This document shows, in pieces, positions 1 to 6,378 of a stretch of DNA of 14,064 nt; the first letter of the stretch is position 1, and each line of letters begins with the position of its first letter. The stretch spans positions 1-14,064 of the forward strand of contig JBBRMF010000129.1 of NCBI GenBank assembly GCA_038230975.1, read 5' to 3'. The position numbers and the translations under genes were made by a program. This DNA comes from JANXVV01 sp038230975. Lineage in GTDB: Bacteria > Planctomycetota > Phycisphaerae > Tepidisphaerales > Tepidisphaeraceae. The notes under the pieces were generated by a model. It saw only the letters and a list, made by a program, of their open reading frames with translations. It had not been told where the DNA came from and made no database searches.

Positions 1-240
1 CAGTGACCACGGCACCGACGCCCGAGCCGACAGTGACCACGGCACCGACGCCCGAGCCGACAGTGACCACGGCACCGACCCCCGAGCCGACAGTGACCAC
101 GGCACCGACCCCCGAGCCGACAGCGACCACGGCGCCGACGCCCGAGCCGACAGTGACCACGGCACCGACGCCCGAGCCGACAGCGACCACTGCGCCGGCC
201 CCCGAGCCGACAGCGACCACTGCGCCGGCCCCCGAGCCGA
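1..240 (+). repeat. Eight tandem 30-bp repeats in the toxin gene
   Basis: Eight head-to-tail 30-bp units start at base 1 (unit start cagtgaccacggcaccgacg) and probably continue upstream. The unit length is a multiple of three, so gain or loss of units keeps the frame and changes only stalk length. Units differ by a few substitutions, mostly at third positions. The last two units (181-240) are nearly identical to each other and share APAPEP instead of APTPEP, which suggests a recent local duplication. Confidence 0.95.
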
Positions 241-509
241 CTGGAACGTCTTCAAAGGGGCGTTCAGGAAAACAGGCGAGACTTCGAGAGCTTGCCGATG
301 ATCCGAATGCCTCCTCGCCAGACCGGGGGTGGATCCGTCAAGACTTGAACGCCATTGCACGTGGCACCCGATCGCGCCTTCGTGTACCGCCCGGGAAAAA
401 TCTCGCGCATCGCCGTGGATTTGAAGCAAAGAAGGGCTTCGGGTATAAACACAGCGACCTACAAGATGTGGATTTGCATAAATTGCAACACCGATACGAG
501 GGATATTAA
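1..509 (+). CDS. Polymorphic toxin, C-terminal part (5' end outside window)
   Basis: The reading frame is already open at the left edge (first full codon at 3), so only the last 168 or so residues are visible. Residues 1-80 are eight 10-residue Thr/Pro/Glu units (TTAPTPEPTV type). They should form an extended, probably extracellular stalk. The last 85 residues or so form a compact basic domain with the conserved-looking stretches WIRQDLNAI, LAHRRGFEAKKGF and HSDLQDVDLHKLQH. Its many His, Arg and Asp residues are typical of nuclease-type polymorphic toxin tips. From memory it resembles the 'polymorphic toxin type 8' (Ntox8, predicted RNase) family, but I could not verify this. A DUF2750-like gene starts one base after the stop codon, the usual toxin-immunity order. 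The delivery module lies upstream of the window. The toxin call is good; the exact family and activity are uncertain. Confidence 0.75.
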   Translation, partial: VTTAPTPEPTVTTAPTPEPTVTTAPTPEPTVTTAPTPEPTATTAPTPEPTVTTAPTPEPTATTAPAPEPTATTAPAPEPTGTSSKGRSGKQARLRELADDPNASSPDRGWIRQDLNAIARGTRSRLRVPPGKNLAHRRGFEAKKGFGYKHSDLQDVDLHKLQHRYEGY

Positions 510-510
510 T

Positions 511-906
511 ATGAGTTGGACACCGAATGCCAAAGAGGTTGAGGCGATCAATTTTCTCGAAGCGGCTAAGCGCTACGAGTACTTGTTAAAAAAGGTCGCG
601 GATCAGGGAGAGATTTGGAGCCTCCTGAAGGATGGCGGCTGGGCTTTAGCAGGGGATGATCAGGGGCGGCAATTGGTGCCCGTCTGGCCCCATTCACGGT
701 ACGCGGAGATTTGTGCAGAAGGAGTCTGGGCGGACTATGAACCGAAGTCAATTCCAATCGACGTATGGCTCAGCCGTTGGGTCTCTGGCATGGAACGCGA
801 TGATCGTCAGATAGCCGCTTTTCCAACCCCGACGGACAAAGGGATTCCTGTCACTCCAATTCGCTTTAAGGCTGACCTTGAGGAAGCGCTTTCTCAATAT
901 GAGTGA
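511..906 (+). CDS. DUF2750-family protein, probable immunity protein
   Basis: This 131-residue protein matches the DUF2750 pattern as I know it. It has a helical N-terminus (residues 1-25), then EIWSLLKDGGWAL, a short loop, VPVWPHSRYAEICAEGVWADYEPKSI in two parts, and a C-terminal DVWLSRWVSGMERDDRQIAAF segment. There is no signal peptide or membrane segment, so it should be cytoplasmic. DUF2750 proteins are known as immunity partners in polymorphic toxin loci. The ATG at 511 is preferred over in-frame codons further upstream because GAGGGA (498-503) sits 7 nt before it and it begins one base after the toxin stop. That spacing suggests translational coupling. The likely role is to bind and neutralise the adjacent C-terminal toxin domain. 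The length is normal for the family. Confidence 0.85.
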   Translation: MSWTPNAKEVEAINFLEAAKRYEYLLKKVADQGEIWSLLKDGGWALAGDDQGRQLVPVWPHSRYAEICAEGVWADYEPKSIPIDVWLSRWVSGMERDDRQIAAFPTPTDKGIPVTPIRFKADLEEALSQYE

Positions 907-1100
907 GGTGGGTACCGTCCCGGAAGTACCGTAATTCGTTCCGCCAAGTCCCATCCCTTACCGACTGCTGCGCGAACAACGTGCCGGCGGCCCGGCGGGG
1001 ACGAGCTTCGGGTTCGGCATCGCAGCGCATGTATGACCAGCACAGACGCCGTCTCAAAAATTCGATTTGTCTGCCACGTAAAACTGATTTTCAACCAAAG
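907..1100. other. Intergenic region between convergent genes
   Basis: This gap separates two gene 3' ends: the immunity gene on + and a methyltransferase on -. I see no convincing rho-independent terminator for either. A G+C-rich patch at 935-1036 can be read on + as 33 codons ending in TGA (…YRLLREQRAGGPAGTSFGFG… then IAAHV). It could be the decayed 3' end of an unrelated gene, but it has no start codon or ribosome binding site. Confidence 0.4.
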
Positions 1101-1790
1101 TTAATGCGGGAAGTTCAACTCCCAAATGTAGTGGGTCTGAGGAAACGGGTAAATGATGAGTCGCGCATCCAGACCTTCGCAATAATGTTTCACCGCTTGC
1201 TCGACAGGACCGCCTGGAACGGCGTCGTGCCCAAGCAGGCGCCCGCCTCTTTTTAAGTGCGGGTGCCACTGAATGATATCGGCATAACAACCTTCGAAAG
1301 TATGGTCACCGTCGATGAAAACGGCATCCAGGGACGGCCCGGACCACGCCTCCGCCAACGACTTGCTCGTTCCTCGGATCGGTTTGATTAACTGCTCAAC
1401 CCGCGCTTCGGAGATATTTTTTTGAAATGTCTCAAACAGTAGATCTTCCAACACTTCGGGGAAGTCCGTGTGTTCTGCCGAACCTCTCCAAGTATCAACG
1501 CAGAAGATTTGGGCATGATAGTTAGCATTGGCTAAGAGTCCATTGGCGACGATAATGCTGGAAAGTCCCATCCAGCTTCCAATTTCGAGATAATTTGCTT
1601 TAGGCGGCAAACAACCTCCAACCGCGAACAAGAACTCAATGTCTCCGGGAGTGAGGAAGCCTTTCACGCCGTTGAGTTCGATCATAGGGGTATCGGGAAC
1701 TGCGCGATAGGACCAAGGTCGGGTAAGCCAGAGCATCTTCGGAATATCAATGTCTATGTCCACATTCACTCCGGAATAGGGGCCATCCAC
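1101..1790 (-). CDS. Class I SAM-dependent methyltransferase
   Basis: This 229-residue protein has a Rossmann-type methyltransferase core. Motif I is YLEIGSWMG (residues 67-75). A second-strand acidic residue lies in CVDTWRG (97-103). The motif FIDGDHTFEG (158-167) and the strand LLGHDA (185-190) are typical of the Methyltransf_24/class I group often found in polysaccharide loci. No membrane segment is visible. The likely role is O-methylation of a sugar or glycan intermediate. Start choice: a GTG at 1790 directly follows a TAA, with GAAGG about 8 nt upstream. The first ATG (residue 19, after the NVDIDIDIDIP stretch) has a poorer site, so GTG is used, but the N-terminus is uncertain. It is the last gene of the - strand run and is cut off from the genes above by an insertion-sequence remnant. 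Substrate unknown. Confidence 0.85.
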   Translation of the reverse strand: MDGPYSGVNVDIDIDIPKMLWLTRPWSYRAVPDTPMIELNGVKGFLTPGDIEFLFAVGGCLPPKANYLEIGSWMGLSSIIVANGLLANANYHAQIFCVDTWRGSAEHTDFPEVLEDLLFETFQKNISEARVEQLIKPIRGTSKSLAEAWSGPSLDAVFIDGDHTFEGCYADIIQWHPHLKRGGRLLGHDAVPGGPVEQAVKHYCEGLDARLIIYPFPQTHYIWELNFPH

Positions 1791-1910
1791 TTAATTCGCC
1801 TTCAAAGTCATCCAACGAATTTCAGGTCGAATACCCGAGGGATTTAAAGCATCATAACGGCCGCCGGCAAAATGGTCAGTCGTTGGGTGTTCAGGTGATT
1901 GTCCGAGCAT
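1791..1910 (-). pseudogene. Orphan 39-codon coding tail upstream of the methyltransferase
   Basis: In the - strand frame an ATG at 1910 opens 39 codons (MLGQSPEHPTTDHFAGGRYD… ending WMTLKAN) whose TAA touches the GTG of the methyltransferase. The stop/start contact suggests the end of a formerly longer gene in the same operon. Its 5' part appears to have been replaced by the IS remnant that begins near 1931. AAGG lies about 8 nt before the ATG, so a small intact gene is possible. I do not recognise the family. A similar 24-base stretch at 4265-4288 also lies just upstream of the other methyltransferase. Confidence 0.3.
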
Positions 1911-1966
1911 TGTCAAAGCCTTGAGTTTAAGAGCGTGTTTAAGAACGCGGCAGAGCCAGGCATCGT

Positions 1967-2148
1967 ATGATTGTGATAGAACGGAAGCCATACTTATCAG
2001 ATTTGACGAACGAACAGTGGAAGTTGATTGAGCCGATGATCCCGCCCGAGAGATGGGGCGGGCGGACTCGCGGGGTGGATACCGGAGATTGAGCAAAGAC
2101 TACGAGACGCTGGACGATCTCATAGGTTTAAGACAATTGGTTCGCTAG
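1967..2148 (+). pseudogene. IS5-family transposase remnant with internal deletion
   Basis: From ATG at 1967 the + strand encodes MIVIERKPYLSDLTNEQWKL followed by IEPMIPPERWGGRTRGVD and a stop at 2090-2092. This is the characteristic N-terminus of IS5-type (DDE) transposases. In another frame, 2083-2148 reads RRLSKDYETLDDLIGL, resembling the C-terminal RRLSKDYE segment of the same family. The whole catalytic middle, several hundred codons, is missing and the two ends are out of frame, so no active transposase can be made. A possible element end lies near 1931 (gagcgtgtttaagaac). GTTTAAGA recurs near 2126 in the same orientation, but no clear inverted pair or target duplication is visible. Confidence 0.75.
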
Positions 2149-2160
2149 AGTGCAACGACG

Positions 2161-3531
2161 TCAGACTTTACGCCACTTAACATGTGGCAATTGCGATTCC
2201 CGTCCAGGGTTCGCCGCATAATGGTAGATAAAAGACGCCATCTCATTGACGTCGGCGGGCCATACATCATTCCATTCTGGCGGGATCAGGGAGAGTTTGT
2301 GCCGCTGCGCCATGATGTTCAGCGGCGTCTGGTCCCACCAAATCCATCCTCCTTGTATTTCTCTAAGCTCCAGTAGCAATGCCGCATGCGCCGATCGGGA
2401 TAAAATGAGAACGCCACTATTGAAGTAGCGATCGACGTCGAGCGAGAACGCTAACGATGCTTGAGCCCGTTCAGCTTCCAATTGCAAATTATCAAACGGG
2501 CATGGATCTTTGACGGCATAAAGAGTCTCCAGGTCCGGGAATTCTGTAAATGGGTTTGGGGTGTCATTTCGAATTACGGCGTCGGCATCAATGTAGAAGA
2601 TTCGATCGGCGTCGACCAGATCGAACAGCCAGAATTTGGTGTAGGCGGGAAGCTCCGCACCGGGCGGAAGGGCAGTGATTTCCCGATATTCGCAGTTCCA
2701 TCGCCTCGCCGAATCAATAAAGCTCTCGCGAGCGTTTTCTTTCAGTACATTGCCAATATTAATCGTAACGAGCGCCGTCTTTTCAGTAGCTTCCGATTCG
2801 ATCCGACCGGCTATTCGGGTGCTTTCCAGGAAGCAACGAAGGGAATCGATGCCATCCGCTCGCCCGAGCTTGAAGTAGTGGATGAATCGTTGCCAATTTG
2901 GATAATCAAGATGCCAGTTCTCACCGTCATCGGGAACCCACGCGAACGTCGGAATTCCATACGCGGCTGCCGCGTGGGCCGTGGCCGAACGCGGAGTTAA
3001 GACCGCATACGCCCTAGACACGTTTCTTAGCAGTTCTGGCACGCTGTCGCAAAGAAGGCTGTAATCCACACCTTCCAAATCCCGTGGAGTCGATAAATCT
3101 CCCACAGCGAATAATCGCGTCCCGCCACACTTTAAAAACTCGTTGACCAGTCCCTGCACATAGCTCACTGGAGGATTCTCGGCAAATCTCGAACGCGGTT
3201 GAATAATCGCAATCCGATCCTTTGACAATTCGGGGAATTTCGGAAGATCTAAGTTAAGGGGGTGCTTTATTTGAGGTACTATTTCCCACAAAAAGGTGCC
3301 GAGATAGTTGCGACGCACAGAAAAATACTTTTCGCGGTGTTCGGCATTTATAGCCACACGTCGTCCGCCTCGTCCTGGCTTAATTAGGCCATCGCGATAA
3401 AGAGAGACAACATCGTCTAGATTGGCGACACAAACTTCATCCATCGGATGGCGACGGGCGTACTCTCTTGCAGCACTGATCAGACAAAGCCAATCGCCCA
3501 AGCTGCCTACGGTCTCAAAAGTCAGTTTCAT
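2161..3531 (-). CDS. Two-domain glycosyltransferase: GT9-like plus GT8
   Basis: This 456-residue protein appears to be a fusion. Residues 1-235 look like a GT-B domain of the heptosyltransferase (GT9) type: an N-terminal GSLGDWLCLISAAREYARR (9-27), a central IAIIQPRSRF strand (107-116), and TPRSATAHAAAAYGIPTFAW (179-198), which corresponds to the GT9 substrate/nucleotide loop. Residues 251-456 look like a GT-A domain of family GT8: YIDADAVIR with the DxD metal motif (D315/D317), FNSGVLILS (370-378), WWDQTPLNIM (398-407), WNDVW (420-424) and a late His in YHYAANPG (436-443). No membrane helix is seen. It probably adds two successive sugars in a cytoplasmic assembly step. It follows the TylF-like methyltransferase by 42 nt. 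The GT8 assignment is firmer than the GT9 one. Confidence 0.8.
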   Translation of the reverse strand: MKLTFETVGSLGDWLCLISAAREYARRHPMDEVCVANLDDVVSLYRDGLIKPGRGGRRVAINAEHREKYFSVRRNYLGTFLWEIVPQIKHPLNLDLPKFPELSKDRIAIIQPRSRFAENPPVSYVQGLVNEFLKCGGTRLFAVGDLSTPRDLEGVDYSLLCDSVPELLRNVSRAYAVLTPRSATAHAAAAYGIPTFAWVPDDGENWHLDYPNWQRFIHYFKLGRADGIDSLRCFLESTRIAGRIESEATEKTALVTINIGNVLKENARESFIDSARRWNCEYREITALPPGAELPAYTKFWLFDLVDADRIFYIDADAVIRNDTPNPFTEFPDLETLYAVKDPCPFDNLQLEAERAQASLAFSLDVDRYFNSGVLILSRSAHAALLLELREIQGGWIWWDQTPLNIMAQRHKLSLIPPEWNDVWPADVNEMASFIYHYAANPGRESQLPHVKWRKV

Positions 3532-3573
3532 GTGGTTGACCTCGTGCGAATTCTTGCAAGTGCAAACCGACGT

Positions 3574-4161
3574 TCAGGCGTTGGGACGTGCCACACTGAT
3601 GGCCGCCTGGAACTTATTGGTCTGGAATGGCCAGGCCCCCGAACTGTCACAATGCTCAAGGATCGCTTGTTTTACGCCGGGACACATGGGCCACTCCCAG
3701 TCGTCAAATAGCATAATTCCTCCATTAACCATTCGGGGCCAGAAAAATTGAAGAAAGTCCTTGCAGGATTGGTAGGTATCGGCATCAAAATGGGCAAAAC
3801 AGAATGGGCCATCGACGGACTGGGTGGTGGTCGGGAAGACTCCCTGATGGACTTTTATTCCCGCAATTTCCAACCGTTCAATGACCTGATCGTCGACATC
3901 CGCAAAATCACCGGTGCGATGTCTATCGTACCGTGGATCGCCGTTCGGGATCCCGCAGAAAGTGTCAAAACTGTGGACTTGTTTCCCGGGATTTGTTCGC
4001 GCCAGCAACAAACTCGTCCCCCCACGGTAGGTTCCAAGTTCGGCGATGTCGCCATCGAGCAGGGAGGCATAACGCGACAGGCGGTACAAAATCTGACAGC
4101 GGTCCGGAGGGACTATTGTGTAGTCCCGAATCGCTTCAAATATACTCATGAAATCCGTCAT
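3574..4161 (-). CDS. TylF-like (macrocin O-methyltransferase family) SAM methyltransferase
   Basis: This protein has 195 residues from the chosen ATG. It carries motif I ELGTYRGGTS (41-50), SFDTFCG (64-70), HFDADTYQS (124-132) and LFDDWEW (151-157). Together these resemble the TylF/macrocin O-methyltransferase family, in which the Asp residues near the last two motifs bind the divalent metal used for sugar hydroxyl methylation. Start choice: the ATG at 4161 is preceded by AAAGGAA 4-5 nt upstream. The in-frame ATG at 4203 would add 14 residues (NASTAVNLIERNP) but has no ribosome binding site. The gene lies between the Clp-like ATPase gene and the GT9/GT8 gene on the same strand. It likely methylates a sugar in the glycan made by this operon. 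The exact substrate cannot be read from sequence. Confidence 0.85.
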   Translation of the reverse strand: MTDFMSIFEAIRDYTIVPPDRCQILYRLSRYASLLDGDIAELGTYRGGTSLLLARTNPGKQVHSFDTFCGIPNGDPRYDRHRTGDFADVDDQVIERLEIAGIKVHQGVFPTTTQSVDGPFCFAHFDADTYQSCKDFLQFFWPRMVNGGIMLFDDWEWPMCPGVKQAILEHCDSSGAWPFQTNKFQAAISVARPNA

Positions 4162-4449
4162 GGGGTTCCTTTCAATCAGATTCACGGCAGTTGATGCATT
4201 CATCGATTGTTAAGCTCGACGATGCTGTTGGGACTTTCGTCCTGATACCCTCAAATCAATTCAAGAATTCAAAGCACCATAGCGGTCGATGGCATTCACA
4301 ATATTGACGATGCGCTTTTAGGATTTCCACACTACTTTAACGAATTGGATCGAATTTAATTGACGGTTTTCGACTGCCTGAACGACCAAGCTCAGAGCGA
4401 CCGCGCGAGACACTCAAAACGGATCGGATCAGGGCCCCCTCGAACTCAC
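4162..4449. other. Gap within the operon
   Basis: These 288 bases separate the Clp-like ATPase gene from the TylF-like methyltransferase gene, the largest gap between the operon's first three genes. I see no confident promoter or terminator. On the - strand a short stop-flanked stretch (about 4314-4261) reads KRIVNIVNAIDRYGALNS. It partly matches GRYDALNPS in the orphan tail at 1791-1910, so the gap may hold a degraded gene end. Confidence 0.35.
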
Positions 4450-6339
4450 TCACGGTTCAAATCGTATCTCCACCTGAATCGCAGCGGCAGAATCCGAAGC
4501 ATCGACCCCTGAAGTTTGGTCGATGACAATGGATTGCGAGGAACGATAGTCGTCGGGCTGTTTCGTGATCGCCGTTCTAATCGGTGATTCGATGATGTCG
4601 GCGATCAATTTGCGGACGATCCGACCTCCCTCCTTGCCTTGTGCGCTTTGGTCAACGGCGAAAGCGCGTTCGCCGATGGCATGCTGCAAGGAGGCGGGCA
4701 CGACCAAAAGCTTCTGCCGTTTGTGTTTCCAATCAGACTGCATCCGTTCTACCAGCCGCTGGCATATTCCCACCATGGCATCTTGCTCAAGTGTGCGGAA
4801 AACGATAAATCGTTTGATACGCGACAGGAATTCGGGACTAAAGACCGGCCGATTCGACTTGGTGTGTCGAATGCGCGACAGTGATTCTTTCATCGCAGTT
4901 GTGATTTCTTCGATGGTTTTTCCGGCCCGGCATAAGTCTGCAATCTGACGCTGGCCGACATTAGTGGTGAGAATGAAAATGGCGCGATTGGCATAGGCTT
5001 TATTGCCTTTTTGGTCCGCCACCCACCCTTCATCGAAGAGATTCAAGAAAGGCTGCATGACATCCGGATGCGCCTTGTCCGCCTCGTCCAGGAGGAATAC
5101 ACCATAGGGGTCGGCGTTTAATTCATTGATCAGTCGGCCTCCCTGATCGTGTCCCACGTAGCCGGCGGGGACACCGATAATCCCCGACACGCTGTGGGGT
5201 TCAGAGAAGTTCCCAAGCGTGAATGTCGTCAGCCGTTTGGTGGACGAATAGAACTGTGCCAAGGCCTTGGCCAGTTCCGTCTTGCCGGTGCCGGTTTGAC
5301 CGATGAACATCATGACCGAGGCGGGCTTTCCCGGATCCGACATTCCGGCCTTAATGAGCCCCAGTTCTGTTGCCACCTCCGCGACTGCGTGGGGCTGTCC
5401 GACGATAATGTCACCAAGACTGGCCCGGTAATCCACGCTCTCACCGACCCCTGACAATGTGGAATCCGGAACCCCGGTCATTTGCGAAATCTTCGCGATG
5501 ACCTGGGCACCGGTGATCTCCGATCGCTCCAATCCCTTCTGACTTCGATCGTAGGCGACATCGTCGCAGACCGATTGGAGTATTTTGACGGCTTTGTGGG
5601 GAAGCCGCTCGTGCATGATGTAGCTGTCGGAGAGGGTCACGGCGAGTCGGATCGCTTCGCCGCCGATTCTAAGCTGATAATGGTGTTCCAGGCCCGCGGC
5701 GTACCGCTGAACCAGTGCGGTAGCGGTGTGCGGTTCGGGTTCGGGCAACTGGATTGTCGAAAAAAGGTCGCTCAATTCTGGATCGCCCCGGATGAGTTCT
5801 TCGGCCTCGATCGGGGAGAGCAGCGCGACTAATCGACAGCGCGTGCGGGCCAGCGCTGAGAGAAGTACGGTTCGGCCATCCTTGGAGCCGAAAAATCGAA
5901 ACAGGTTCGCTGCTCCTTCGACGCACAGGATGGCCCGTGCCGCGTTTGGAAAAACCATGAACTGCCTCTCCACGAGGGTTTGGAAGTCCTTGAAGTTCAG
6001 ATAGCGGCTATCCAGTAATAGAAGCTGTTTTTCGGCGAGAAACAGGGGCTCGCCGGTCGCACCGCGTCTGGCAAATTCAATGAGGGCGGCCCGTTCTCCT
6101 ACTCCTTTGTCATGCAGGAGCACAACATGTCGGGGTGTGCTGCGATGCAGGGCTCGGGACAGTTCATCAAAAAAAACGCGATAGCCCGGATCCTCCCAAA
6201 GAGACGAAGGCTCCAGTGCATTGTTCTCCACGATCGCGTGAGTCAGATTTTCGATGGGGAGCCGATCGTCGGTCGCACGGATCGACGTAGAGTCGGCCGG
6301 TGCGTCGGAATCGGTTTGTCTTTGGGTATCGTTTTGCAT
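4450..6339 (-). CDS. Hsp100/Clp-type AAA+ ATPase with degenerate first ATPase domain
   Basis: This 629-residue protein is laid out like ClpA/ClpV but shortened. It has about 50 low-complexity residues in place of a Clp N-domain, a D1 domain (about 50-265) and a D2 domain (about 300-600), and no long coiled-coil M-domain. D2 is complete: Walker A GQTGTGKT (347-354), pore loop GYVG (393-396), Walker B FLLDEAD (415-421), sensor 1 TTN (458-460), Arg finger R507 in FLSRI, sensor 2 GGR (571-573). D1 keeps the fold but not the chemistry. Its Walker A reads HDKGVGERA where Lys-Thr is expected, its Walker B ends CVEGA instead of an Asp-Glu pair, and the usual Arg finger pair is replaced by DL. It should be an ATP-driven unfoldase powered by D2 only. 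It starts 39 nt after the giant GT gene and is probably co-transcribed. Its substrate is unknown. Confidence 0.9.
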   Translation of the reverse strand: MQNDTQRQTDSDAPADSTSIRATDDRLPIENLTHAIVENNALEPSSLWEDPGYRVFFDELSRALHRSTPRHVVLLHDKGVGERAALIEFARRGATGEPLFLAEKQLLLLDSRYLNFKDFQTLVERQFMVFPNAARAILCVEGAANLFRFFGSKDGRTVLLSALARTRCRLVALLSPIEAEELIRGDPELSDLFSTIQLPEPEPHTATALVQRYAAGLEHHYQLRIGGEAIRLAVTLSDSYIMHERLPHKAVKILQSVCDDVAYDRSQKGLERSEITGAQVIAKISQMTGVPDSTLSGVGESVDYRASLGDIIVGQPHAVAEVATELGLIKAGMSDPGKPASVMMFIGQTGTGKTELAKALAQFYSSTKRLTTFTLGNFSEPHSVSGIIGVPAGYVGHDQGGRLINELNADPYGVFLLDEADKAHPDVMQPFLNLFDEGWVADQKGNKAYANRAIFILTTNVGQRQIADLCRAGKTIEEITTAMKESLSRIRHTKSNRPVFSPEFLSRIKRFIVFRTLEQDAMVGICQRLVERMQSDWKHKRQKLLVVPASLQHAIGERAFAVDQSAQGKEGGRIVRKLIADIIESPIRTAITKQPDDYRSSQSIVIDQTSGVDASDSAAAIQVEIRFEP

Positions 6340-6378
6340 GGGATGGTTTCTTCGTGGGTCTTGGGCAAGTACGGGACA

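Noticed and set aside
1..240. CRISPR-like repeat array
   Set aside because: The 30-bp units are contiguous with no spacers and lie in frame within a coding sequence.
918..942. GTACC/GGTAC repeats after the immunity gene as terminator
   Set aside because: The stem is short and no U-tract follows; it reads equally well as a direct repeat GTACCG.
1791..2096. 101-codon - strand ORF across the IS remnant
   Set aside because: Its first two thirds are antisense to the recognisable transposase fragment; only the last 39 codons look like genuine coding sequence and are reported separately.
2461..3000. 179-codon + strand ORF inside the GT9/GT8 gene
   Set aside because: It is antisense to a gene with clear glycosyltransferase motifs and shows no recognisable domain.
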